This document shows, one piece after another, positions 37,501 to 44,668 of a stretch of DNA of 64,000 nt (position 1 is the first letter of the stretch; each line of letters opens with the position of its first letter). This stretch comes from Gammaproteobacteria bacterium. Its GTDB lineage: Bacteria; Pseudomonadota; Gammaproteobacteria; Chromatiales; Chromatiaceae. The notes beneath the pieces are model-generated. The model saw nothing but the letters and a program-made list of their open reading frames with translations. It had not been told where the DNA came from and searched no databases. The DNA lies in assembly GCA_020445415.1 (NCBI GenBank), contig JAGRGP010000003.1, positions 1-64,000 of the forward strand, read 5' to 3'. The position numbers and the translations under genes were made by a program.

Positions 37501-37713
37501 CTTGGCGTGATCCCGCTGGTCATCGCCATGGGTGCCGGGGCCGCCAGCCGGCGCTCATTGGGTACCGCGGTATTCGGCGGAATGTTGGCCGCCACGGTAA
37601 TGGTACCGCTATTTGTCCCGGTGTTTTATGCTACTGTGCAGGCTATTCGCGAGCGCGTCAAAGGCGGTTTACCAGCCACTACAGAGAGCTTGAAAGCAGA
37701 GTCAACCGAGTAG
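34561..37713 (+). CDS. RND multidrug efflux pump, AcrB/MexB (HAE1) family
   Basis: 1050 aa, nearly identical in length to AcrB (1049). [19 protein letters not shown] is the TM1 start, then [25 protein letters not shown], the proton-relay pair in [15 protein letters not shown] near residue 407, and the second-half [17 protein letters not shown] with the conserved lysine. The [20 protein letters not shown] porter segment is also typical. It pumps lipophilic compounds from inner membrane/periplasm through an outer-membrane channel that is not encoded in the window. Operon with the preceding adaptor. Confidence 0.95.
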   Translation: [1050 protein letters not shown]

Positions 37714-37899
37714 TTAGCACTTACCAACGTAATTTATATATCCGCTTGTGGTAGGTGATCACCCGGAATTCACCAACCTCCTCGGGGGGTGTCGGGCCTT
37801 GCCACAAGGGGGCTTTCTAACCGCCATCTGCCAAGTCCATTACCCTCGAAAACGCGGGCAGCCGGTCGACTGATCGGCATAAAATGGGAGCTACCGTTA

Positions 37900-37917
37900 C
37901 TGTGCCCCTAGGCACAG
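37900..37917. terminator. Hairpin between the AcrB-like gene and the ubi hydroxylase gene
   Basis: CTGTGCC (37900-37906), CCTA loop, GGCACAG (37911-37917): a perfect 7-base-pair stem in the 250-base gap between these convergent genes. No U-run follows on either strand. It may stop or pause convergent transcripts; it is only modestly supported. Confidence 0.4.
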
Positions 37918-37963
37918 ATGCTGGGAGCCCCAAGAGTACCGGACAAGCATTTTTCCCACCCGA

Positions 37964-39190
37964 TCATGGGCGGTATTTGGCAAGCGATGGCAAGTCGCCG
38001 GTGACACCCATGGCGCGCCGCGCCAGAATACCCTTCAGCGGCCCGATGGCGTTAACCAGATTCAACCCCCCATTGCGAACCAGTGTTAAGGGCAGATTGT
38101 CATTACTGAACAGCCGCTTGAAAAGATCCATCAATCCCAGCACCGCCAAATTTTCCCCCTTCCTGGCACGCTCATATTGACGGAGCGTAGCGATATCCCC
38201 CAATGGGCGCCCTTTATTTTTTGCCCGAGACAGGATATCGCATAGATCGGCGGCATCGAGCAGGCCCATATTGACCCCCTGGCCTGCCAGCGGGTGGATA
38301 CCGTGGGCTGCGTCACCCACCAATGCCAAGCCCGGCAACACGTACCGGTCGGCGTAGCGCAACGCCAAAGGGAACTCACCCCGAGGCCCTACCCGCTTGA
38401 TTCTCCCCAGGACAAACTCGCTAGCAACACCCAGTTCCTTACAAAATTCTTGCTCATTCAGAGCCATCAATCGATTAGCTTCTGTAGGCGAAGTGGACCA
38501 GACAATCGAGCAACTTCCGTTATCGATGGGTAAAAAGGCCAACGGGCCGGTTGGCATAAAGCGCTGCCGAGCAATGTGTCCATGATGGAGCTGCGGCCAT
38601 ACCGTGGCAGTAATCGCATGCTGATCGTAAGACCATCCGTGAGATGTAATGCCTGCCATTTCCCTCAATGGTGAGTTGGCGCCCTCGGCAGCAACAATCA
38701 CATCTGCATTCAAACGGATTCCGGAGGCCAATTCCACCGACGGGCGCCCCTCGTCGATTGTTAGCCGGACCACATGGTCGGGACAAAATTTTTGCACAGT
38801 CGAGTACTCGCCAAGCCGTTCCCAAAGGGCCAGTTGAGTTACTCGGTTTTCGACAATATGGCCTAAATCCGGCTCGCCAAGTTCCCCTGCATCGAAGTGT
38901 ATACGGCCGCTTCCCACCGCATCCCATACCTCCATCCCGGTGTAGGGACTGACCCGGAGTTTCGCCATCCTTTCCCAAGCACCCAGGTTCTCGAGTATCC
39001 TCCTACTTGCGCGGGATAAGGCCGATACTCTTAGGTCAACCGAGTCTTCGGGCCATCCTAACTGCGGCTCTCGCCGTTCAACCACCGCCACTCGAAAGCC
39101 GCACTCCGCCAGGCCACAGACAAGCGCGGCACCAACCATCCCACTGCCCACCACCAGGATATCGGCGTCGGAAACCGGAGCGCTACTCAA
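37964..39190 (-). CDS. UbiH/UbiI/Coq6-type FAD-dependent ubiquinone hydroxylase
   Basis: 408 aa from a TTG at 39190, which overlaps the end of ubiH by 8 bases; the longer open frame from 39310 lies inside ubiH and is rejected. The FAD-binding dinucleotide fold DADILVVGSGMVGAALV is at the N-terminus, then the DxR region around SVDLRVSALSRASRRILENLGAW, VAAEGANSPLRE and the second FAD motif LALVGDAAHGIHPLAGQGVNMGLLDA (about 300-325). In this position (pepP-ubiH-next) it is normally UbiI, the C5-hydroxylase, but UbiF or UbiM-like specificity cannot be excluded, so no symbol is given. Confidence 0.88.
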   Translation of the reverse strand: MSSAPVSDADILVVGSGMVGAALVCGLAECGFRVAVVERREPQLGWPEDSVDLRVSALSRASRRILENLGAWERMAKLRVSPYTGMEVWDAVGSGRIHFDAGELGEPDLGHIVENRVTQLALWERLGEYSTVQKFCPDHVVRLTIDEGRPSVELASGIRLNADVIVAAEGANSPLREMAGITSHGWSYDQHAITATVWPQLHHGHIARQRFMPTGPLAFLPIDNGSCSIVWSTSPTEANRLMALNEQEFCKELGVASEFVLGRIKRVGPRGEFPLALRYADRYVLPGLALVGDAAHGIHPLAGQGVNMGLLDAADLCDILSRAKNKGRPLGDIATLRQYERARKGENLAVLGLMDLFKRLFSNDNLPLTLVRNGGLNLVNAIGPLKGILARRAMGVTGDLPSLAKYRP

Positions 39191-40406
39191 AACATTCCCC
39201 GGAAGGTTTGGGCAAATGCCCGCCAAATCCCATGAACTGGCGTGCCAGCAAATATTTACCCAACGGTATGGCATCAAGAGCCAGCATCCCGATGTTACGA
39301 CCCAGTTCAATGGGCCACAGCGGATTGGTAAACAGACGCACTAAACCGTCGGTAACCAGAGCGACCGTCTGCTGATCTTTTTTGCGCCGGTTCGCATATT
39401 TTCGAAGGATACCGATATCGCCCACATCCGTCCCCGACCGGTGGGCACTACGCAGCACCTCGGCCAACACCGCCACATCCCTGATCCCCAGATTGAATCC
39501 CTGACCGGTGATAGGATGGACCGCGTGCGCGGCGTTGCCGATGAGCACTGCCCGATGCCGCACAATATCTTGCGCCAACATTAAATAAAGCGGGTAGTTG
39601 GCACGCCTGCCGGCTTGTTGGAATCGGCCCAGACGAAACCCGAAGCGCCGCTGTACCCGCTCTAGAAAAGCCTGATCATTCAATGAGACGATCTCATCGA
39701 GGTAGCGCTGGTCAACGGTCCAGATCATTCCGTACCGCTTATCGGGGAGTGGCAGCATCGCTATCGGTCCGGTATCGGTAAAGCGCTCGAAGGCAGTTGC
39801 CCCCTGGAAACCGATCCCGGGCGTAAGATTGGCGACTATAGCCGCTTGACCGTAGTGCCACTCTCGCGCCCCGATACCGAGATTCTTCCGAACGGCGGAT
39901 TGCGCACCGTCCGCGGCCACGATCAACTTGCCAGCCAGGGTCCGAGTCTGGCCGTCGATCGAGACCTGCACGCGGACACCTGCGTCATCAATCTGGAACG
40001 AAATCATCCGTGCCGGACAGTACAACACAACATCGTCGTGCGACCGAATGTCCTTCAACAAAACCGCACCCAAATCATGGGCGGTGACCACATAGCCAAA
40101 AGCCTCGACCTGCTGTGCGACATGGTTGAGCCGGGTAAACCCAAACTGGCCACGGTCGGACACGTGAATATCGCGTATCGGCGCGACTCGTAACGCCAGC
40201 GGGCTCCATAGGCCCATATCCTCAAGTATCAGCCGGCTCCCATACGCTAGCGCGATAGCCCGATCGTCATAGCTTGGCTGACGCTTCGAGTCCAGCGGCC
40301 AGGATTCCAGAACGGCAATTTTCAGCCCACACCCGGAAAGGGCCCGGGCCAAGCTGGCCCCAACCATTCCTCCGCCAATGACGATGACATCATATTCCAT
40401 GGTCAT
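39183..40406 (-). CDS. ubiH: 2-octaprenyl-6-methoxyphenol hydroxylase UbiH
   Basis: 407 aa flavoprotein monooxygenase acting at C1 of the ubiquinone ring in aerobic biosynthesis. Seen are the N-terminal FAD fold MEYDVIVIGGGMVGASLARAL, DDRAIALAYGSRLILEDMGLW, AADGAQSAVRKNLGI, the second FAD motif VLIGNAAHAVHPITGQGFNLGIRD and the UbiH-typical VTDGLVRLFTNP near the C-terminus. A second in-frame ATG lies two codons downstream. It follows pepP by 77 bases and overlaps the next hydroxylase gene. Confidence 0.93.
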   Translation of the reverse strand: MTMEYDVIVIGGGMVGASLARALSGCGLKIAVLESWPLDSKRQPSYDDRAIALAYGSRLILEDMGLWSPLALRVAPIRDIHVSDRGQFGFTRLNHVAQQVEAFGYVVTAHDLGAVLLKDIRSHDDVVLYCPARMISFQIDDAGVRVQVSIDGQTRTLAGKLIVAADGAQSAVRKNLGIGAREWHYGQAAIVANLTPGIGFQGATAFERFTDTGPIAMLPLPDKRYGMIWTVDQRYLDEIVSLNDQAFLERVQRRFGFRLGRFQQAGRRANYPLYLMLAQDIVRHRAVLIGNAAHAVHPITGQGFNLGIRDVAVLAEVLRSAHRSGTDVGDIGILRKYANRRKKDQQTVALVTDGLVRLFTNPLWPIELGRNIGMLALDAIPLGKYLLARQFMGFGGHLPKPSGECFE

Positions 40407-40483
40407 GATTGTATCGCAATGGTCCCTCGCCAGACGCCGCGGCGCTGGCTAATCGTGCCATGCGGGCAGCTCCTGGAAAACCA

Positions 40484-41794
40484 TCAGGCCGATCCCATGA
40501 GGGCCTCTATCTCTTCCACTTGTTTGGGTACATCACGGGTCAGGATATCGCAGCCATCCTTGGTCACCACCACGTCATCTTCGATACGGATACCGATATT
40601 GTGCCACCGCTTCGCCACCCCTTTGGAACCTGCGGGAATATAGATGCCGGGCTCAATCGTGAGAACCATCCCAGGTTCCAGCAACCGCCAGGCGCCGTCT
40701 ACTTTGTAGTCTCCTACATCATGCACATCCATCCCTAGCCAATGTCCGGTTCGATGCATGTAGAAGCGTTTATAGGCTTCGTTTTTTATCTGCGTCGAAA
40801 CTCTCCCACTGAGGATGCCCAGCTGCAATAGGCCGCGGGTAATCACCTTGACCGCGGCATCATGAGGTTCGTTCCAATGATTTCCCGGGCGCACCTTTTC
40901 CAGCGCCGCCTCCTGGGCTTTCAAAACGAGTTCATAGAGTTCCCGCTGGGGCTCGGTAAACCGCCCGTTGATCGGAAAGGTACGGGTGATATCGGATGCG
41001 TAATTGTCCAGTTCACAGCCAGCATCGATTAACAGCAGATCTCCATCACGCAATACATCCCGGTTATCGATATAGTGAAGAACGCAACCGTTAGCGCCAC
41101 CGCCAACGATCGGCGAATAAGCCTGATACCTCGCTCCGGCGGCACGGCAGGCGTGAACGAGCTCGGCCTCCACTTGCCACTCCTTCAAACCGGGTTTGCA
41201 GATCTTCATGGCATGCCGGTGCGCCTGGGCAGAAATCTTGGCGGCGTCGCGCATCACTTTGATTTCTGATCGACTCTTATACAGACGCATGTCATGCAGG
41301 TAATGATCCAAGGCAATGAACTCCACCGGACCCTGGATTCCGGCTCGGCCTTTCTCACGAATTCCGCTGATCCATTCGGACATCCGTTTGTCCAGTTCCA
41401 GATTGCATCCCATGGCATAAAACACCCGCTGGCATTGCTCCAACATGCGCGGCAAGATCTCATCCATGTCGCCAATGGGAAAAGAATCGTCAGCACCGAA
41501 AATCTCCCGCGCCCCCTCTTGCCCTGCCCGCGCGCCATCCCACAGTTCCCGTTCTGCATTCCGCTCCCGACAAAACAAGACATATTCGGCATGTCGGCGA
41601 CCGGGTATCAGCACCGCCACGGCCTCGGGTTCTGGGAATCCGGTCAGATAGTAAAAATCGCTATCGGGACGGTAGGGAAACTCCACGTCCCGGTTTCGGC
41701 GCGCGACCGGTGCCGATGGCAAGATGGCAATACTGCCGTGCCCCATCATCCGCATCAGCTGGCGACGGCGGCGCCTAAATTCAAATGGAGTCAC
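40484..41794 (-). CDS. pepP: Xaa-Pro aminopeptidase P
   Basis: 436 aa, against 441 in E. coli. Removes the N-terminal residue before proline. The pita-bread metal site is visible as DAGCELDNYASDITRTFP (two Asp), HRTGHWLGMDVHDVG (His), and the IEPGIY and RIEDDVVV segments (Glu residues). The N-terminal creatinase-like domain includes FPYRPDSDFYYLTGFPEP. The GTG start overlaps the ygfB stop by 4 bases (GTGA), implying coupling. The ygfB-pepP-ubiH-ubi hydroxylase order is the classical gammaproteobacterial one. Confidence 0.95.
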   Translation of the reverse strand: MTPFEFRRRRRQLMRMMGHGSIAILPSAPVARRNRDVEFPYRPDSDFYYLTGFPEPEAVAVLIPGRRHAEYVLFCRERNAERELWDGARAGQEGAREIFGADDSFPIGDMDEILPRMLEQCQRVFYAMGCNLELDKRMSEWISGIREKGRAGIQGPVEFIALDHYLHDMRLYKSRSEIKVMRDAAKISAQAHRHAMKICKPGLKEWQVEAELVHACRAAGARYQAYSPIVGGGANGCVLHYIDNRDVLRDGDLLLIDAGCELDNYASDITRTFPINGRFTEPQRELYELVLKAQEAALEKVRPGNHWNEPHDAAVKVITRGLLQLGILSGRVSTQIKNEAYKRFYMHRTGHWLGMDVHDVGDYKVDGAWRLLEPGMVLTIEPGIYIPAGSKGVAKRWHNIGIRIEDDVVVTKDGCDILTRDVPKQVEEIEALMGSA

Positions 41795-42348
41795 AATCGT
41801 GCCCGCCCCGACTGAACCAATTCATCGTGAACGAGCATGGCCGCTACCCAAAGGAACTCGGTTATCTGCATCAGAGCGTCCTCTCCATCTTCTTGGTAAT
41901 CTTCCAAACCGTCGAGGTCCATACGGGTAACCTCGCTGATATCCCGCAGCGCCTCCTGGGCTTGCGGAGAGAGCACCGTCTGGGTGGAAACTCCCGCGAT
42001 TCCGATACCGTACAAAAAACCCTGGCACCAATCCACAATCCCAGCGGCGCGCCGCTTGAGCGGCTGTTCGTCATCGGGAAGCAGCAACGAGAACCCCAGT
42101 TCCGAATCGTTGAGCTCGATGCGTGTTTGATCGAACAACCGGCGGAGCGACTTGAGACAGTCTTCACGTAGCAAATCACCTTCCACGGGATCAGGAAAGA
42201 GTTCTGTCAACCACAATGCGTCGGTATCTGGTCTGGCACTGCATAACAGCCCGGAAAACAGACCATGCACCTCCGCGCCGCTCATCTCAACATCCGCCCC
42301 GGCGAGGCGACGTTCGATCTCCTCCAGCTCGACCCTTTGCCCCAACAT
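41791..42348 (-). CDS. ygfB: UPF0149 protein YgfB
   Basis: 185 aa all-helical protein. Landmarks are MSGAEVHGLFSGLLC (about 22-36), LLPDDEQPLKRRAAGIVDWCQGFLYGIG (about 88-115) and the acidic EDGEDALMQITEFLWVAAMLVHDEL end. In Pseudomonas YgfB has been reported to act on gene expression linked to beta-lactam resistance; the molecular function here is unknown. First gene of the ygfB-pepP-ubiH group and divergent from the ZapB-like gene. Confidence 0.9.
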   Translation of the reverse strand: MLGQRVELEEIERRLAGADVEMSGAEVHGLFSGLLCSARPDTDALWLTELFPDPVEGDLLREDCLKSLRRLFDQTRIELNDSELGFSLLLPDDEQPLKRRAAGIVDWCQGFLYGIGIAGVSTQTVLSPQAQEALRDISEVTRMDLDGLEDYQEDGEDALMQITEFLWVAAMLVHDELVQSGRARL

Positions 42349-42440
42349 AGTCGAAAGATTCCTGTTGATACCTGAATGCCAAGCATATCATGGCTCACAC
42401 ATCATTGACCCTGTGTAATCGGCACTTTATATTGAGTGGC

Positions 42441-42674
42441 ATGAACAGCGATGAACGGCAGCCAGATACGGAACTGGATCTCAACAACCTTGAGAATCGA
42501 GTAGACGAGTTGATTCGAACCGTCCGGCGGCTGCGGGAAGAAAATTCCTCTCTGCGCTCCAGTCAGGAACGGTTAACGCTTGAGCGCGCAGAACTGATCG
42601 AAAAAACCGAGTTGGCGAAGAATCGGGTCGAGTCAATGATTACCCGTCTGAAATCAATGGAAACCAACCTTTGA
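42441..42674 (+). CDS. TIGR02449 small coiled-coil protein (ZapB-like)
   Basis: 77 aa from the ATG at 42441; an upstream open extension is not typical. The whole protein is one heptad-rich coiled coil (LDLNNLENRVDELIRTVRRLREENSSLR), of the kind annotated TIGR02449 and found immediately before zapA in gammaproteobacteria. By size, position and coiled coil it resembles ZapB, which bridges ZapA and MatP at the Z-ring; that role is inferred. Its TGA overlaps the TTG start of zapA by 4 bases (TTGA). Confidence 0.85.
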   Translation: MNSDERQPDTELDLNNLENRVDELIRTVRRLREENSSLRSSQERLTLERAELIEKTELAKNRVESMITRLKSMETNL

Positions 42675-42985
42675 AAGACAATACTATTCCCGTAGTCGTC
42701 CGAATCCTGGATAAAGAGTACCGGATTGCATGCCAGCGCGGAGAGGAGAATGATTTGTTGACCTCCGCCCGCTACCTGGATGGCAAGATGCGCAGTATAC
42801 GCTCAACCGGCAAGGTGATCGGAACCGACCGGGTAGCGGTAATGGCAGCCCTGAACATCGCCCACGAACTTCTCCAACAGCAACATCAAAAAGATTCTGC
42901 CTCCGGCACGTTTCGCACCCGCCTGCAGCGCATTCAGGAAAAAATCGAAATCGCGCTGGAACCCAGCAAACGACTGGAAGTTTAA
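42671..42985 (+). CDS. zapA: Cell division protein ZapA
   Basis: 104 aa from a TTG at 42671 that overlaps the previous stop; no better start is available, since the fold begins at once with VVVRILDKEYRIAC. The N-terminal beta-alpha domain contains DLLTSARYLDGKMRSIR, followed by VMAALNIAHELLQQQ and a C-terminal coiled-coil helix. ZapA crosslinks FtsZ protofilaments at midcell. 6S RNA lies directly downstream, as in E. coli and many relatives. Confidence 0.93.
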   Translation: MKDNTIPVVVRILDKEYRIACQRGEENDLLTSARYLDGKMRSIRSTGKVIGTDRVAVMAALNIAHELLQQQHQKDSASGTFRTRLQRIQEKIEIALEPSKRLEV

Positions 42986-43016
42986 TCCGATTAGGTTTAG
43001 CCTTATTCATGAAGGC

Positions 43017-43200
43017 ATCCCCTGCGGTGTTCGTTAGAAGGCCGGGTATTTTCTTGAGCCTAATATCTACCCCGGGGGTAAAAAGTGGTTGTCGATGTGC
43101 ATGTCCGCCACGAGCGGAAAGCCTATAGACGGCGCGGTTATCCCCACTTGAACCATCCGGTTCAAGAACGAAAGCCGACGACGGCACAGGCGGGGGGTGT
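43017..43200 (+). ncRNA. ssrS: 6S RNA (SsrS), global regulator of sigma-70 RNA polymerase
   Basis: About 184 bases directly downstream of zapA, the conserved location. Recognisable 6S pieces in order are a CCCCTGCGGTGT closing strand, GAGCCTAATATCTACC in the 5' bubble region, the apical GGTTGTCG...GCATGTCCGCC part, the stem CTTGAACC and GGTTCAAG with a four-base loop (43147-43166), GCCGACGACGGCA and the complementary GGCGGGG closing strand. 6S RNA mimics an open promoter and sequesters the sigma-70 holoenzyme in stationary phase. Ends are estimated to within several bases; in the usual arrangement fau follows, and here only a fau relic does. Confidence 0.88.
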
Positions 43201-43256
43201 CTTTATCCAAACGCGGATCACGCATTGTCCACCCCAAAGCCCCTAAATTTAGTTTT

Positions 43257-43840
43257 ATGCGCTCACCCGTGCGGTTACGCCGGCTGTTAGGTAACGGCCG
43301 CAAAGACTTCTCACCATCAGTAACGTGGACGCAGTGAAGCGATATTGCGCCACCTGTCAGGTGCGAGATACCTGTTACGCCACCACCCCAGTTGCTCTCT
43401 CTCGCCAAGGACGGTGAACTCGACCGCGCTCCGATAGAGGCGGCAGCCAATCAAATGGGTAAGACCCTATACTTTTGCCGGTACTTCGAAACAGGCCCCA
43501 TCGTTCTCTCTGGGTTGCTGGATACCGTCCGGGAGACAAATTGCAAACCAATAGATTCGATATCGATGGGTTCGAAATCGGTAAGCGTGCTCCAGTTCCT
43601 CCGTGAGCTACCGATCTCATTCTACTGCCCCTGGTGGGTTTTGATGGTGGCTGCAACAGATTAGGTATGGGAGGTAGATTCTATGACCGTACGCTTTACT
43701 GTTTGCACCAGAGGAGAACGTGACATAAATCCAGACTGGTTGGCCTGGCACGCGATGTCCAACACACGGACAGCATCTCTTGCCAACCCTGGGACATCCC
43801 GTTGCATTCGATCGTCAGCGAACCGGGGTTTTTATCACAA
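43257..43840 (+). pseudogene. fau: Decayed 5-formyltetrahydrofolate cyclo-ligase gene
   Basis: Directly after 6S RNA, the normal fau (ygfA) site, all three frames together spell a 5-FCL. An N-terminal piece RLRRLLGNGRKDFSPS (from ATG 43257) ends at a TGA (43335); SEAILRHLSGARYLLRHH continues in the next frame; LLSLAKDGELDRAPIEAA (from about 43392) in the first again; then from 43475 a third frame gives LPVLRNRPHRSLW, YRPGDKLQTNRF and ILLPLVGFD, RLGMGGRFYDRTL (family GMGGGFYDR) and LVGLARDVQ...QPWDIPLHSIVSE. Two in-frame TGA codons (43604-43606, 43721-43723) stand where the family has Trp. So there are at least three frameshifts and two nonsense changes. Not translatable as a whole. Confidence 0.88.
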
Positions 43841-44005
43841 CAATTCACCGCGATCACTTCTTCGAAATACAAAGGACTTTATCAAAACCGAATAACAATT
43901 AGCCCATAGCAATCCGGATGGGAAAATGGATACCTTTTTTCTGGTAATTTCAATACGGTTTATTATACTTCATCGAGAATCCAGTGCGTTCACCGGGGGA
44001 TAAAA

Positions 44006-44500
44006 ATGGCAGCCAAGAAAACAACAGCAAGAAAGACTACCGCCAAGACAGCAGCTGGCAAAACACCAACCACATCGAGCACGGCGTCGACACCACCCCA
44101 AAAACCGGCCATCAAGAAGCGAGCCACACCATCGAAGGCTACCGTCAAGAAAGCATCCGCGGTAAAAAAAGCCGTGTCGAAGAAGAAGGTTGCGTCAGCA
44201 ACCGCCACCGTGAAGAAAGCACCCGCGGTAACCAAAAAAAAGGTAGTGACGAAAAAGCAGGCCGCTCCATCAAAGACGACCGCCAAGAAGGCATCTTCGG
44301 TAAAGAAAACCGCAACAACCAAGAAAAAAGTAGCGGTTAAAAAGAAGGCCGTCACAACTAAGTCCACCGCTAAAAAGGCACCCGTCCTGAAGAAGCCCGC
44401 GGCAACCAAGAAAACTGCCAAGAAAAAGGTAGCGACAAAAAAACGGGTATTGAGAGAGCGAAAAGTAACCCCAAGAAAAAAGCCGGCGTCCAGCACTTAA
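44006..44500 (+). CDS. Histone H1-like lysine/alanine-rich DNA-binding protein
   Basis: 164 aa made almost wholly of Ala, Lys, Thr, Val, Ser and Pro in AKKT/VKKA-type repeats (for example KKATVKKASAVKKAVSKKK-like units), ending in a basic RERKVTPRKKPASST. GGGGATAAAA precedes the ATG. Such proteins resemble AlgP/AlgR3 and the chlamydial Hc proteins: unstructured, nucleic-acid-binding, nucleoid-compacting. Repeats are imperfect and likely prone to length change. The opposite strand is also open for 168 codons, giving a Phe/Val/Leu/Ala-rich frame, as expected for a low-complexity gene. It sits alone between the fau relic and ilvA. Confidence 0.85.
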   Translation: MAAKKTTARKTTAKTAAGKTPTTSSTASTPPQKPAIKKRATPSKATVKKASAVKKAVSKKKVASATATVKKAPAVTKKKVVTKKQAAPSKTTAKKASSVKKTATTKKKVAVKKKAVTTKSTAKKAPVLKKPAATKKTAKKKVATKKRVLRERKVTPRKKPASST

Positions 44501-44636
44501 CAAGAACTGTTATGGAATAAGCTCGCGGGGCATGGGTGGCTGTTGCACACCCTTTCGTCTGGCACTCCGAGGGTTGGTTGGGTCGCTGGTGAAACGAGGC
44601 AAACCCTGAGAAGGGGAAAACGGGTTTTAATTACAC

Positions 44637-44668
44637 GGGGGATGTTATTTACCGATACAGCATCCCCC
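44637..44668 (-). terminator. Hairpin spanning the ilvA stop codon
   Basis: GGGGGATG (44637-44644) pairs with CATCCCCC (44661-44668) around a 16-base loop that contains the ilvA stop. On the ilvA strand it is followed by a TAATTAAAA stretch, then AACCCGTTTTCCCC. The 8-base-pair GC-rich stem suits a terminator for ilvA, though the loop is long and the U content behind it poor. Confidence 0.4.

Noticed and set aside
43392-43664. A 90-codon plus-strand frame after 6S RNA as an independent gene
   Set aside because: Its first third is a 5-FCL fragment (AKDGELDRAP) and the rest is out of frame with the family continuation, so it is part of the fau pseudogene.
43604-43723. TGA read as tryptophan in fau (two TGA codons at Trp positions)
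   Set aside because: Other genes in the window use TGG for Trp and TGA as a normal stop, and fau also has frameshifts, so ordinary decay explains it.
43990-44496. A 168-codon minus-strand frame opposite the histone-like gene, hydrophobic in composition
   Set aside because: It is the mirror of a Lys/Ala-rich low-complexity gene, which gives a stop-free Phe/Val/Leu-rich reverse frame automatically.
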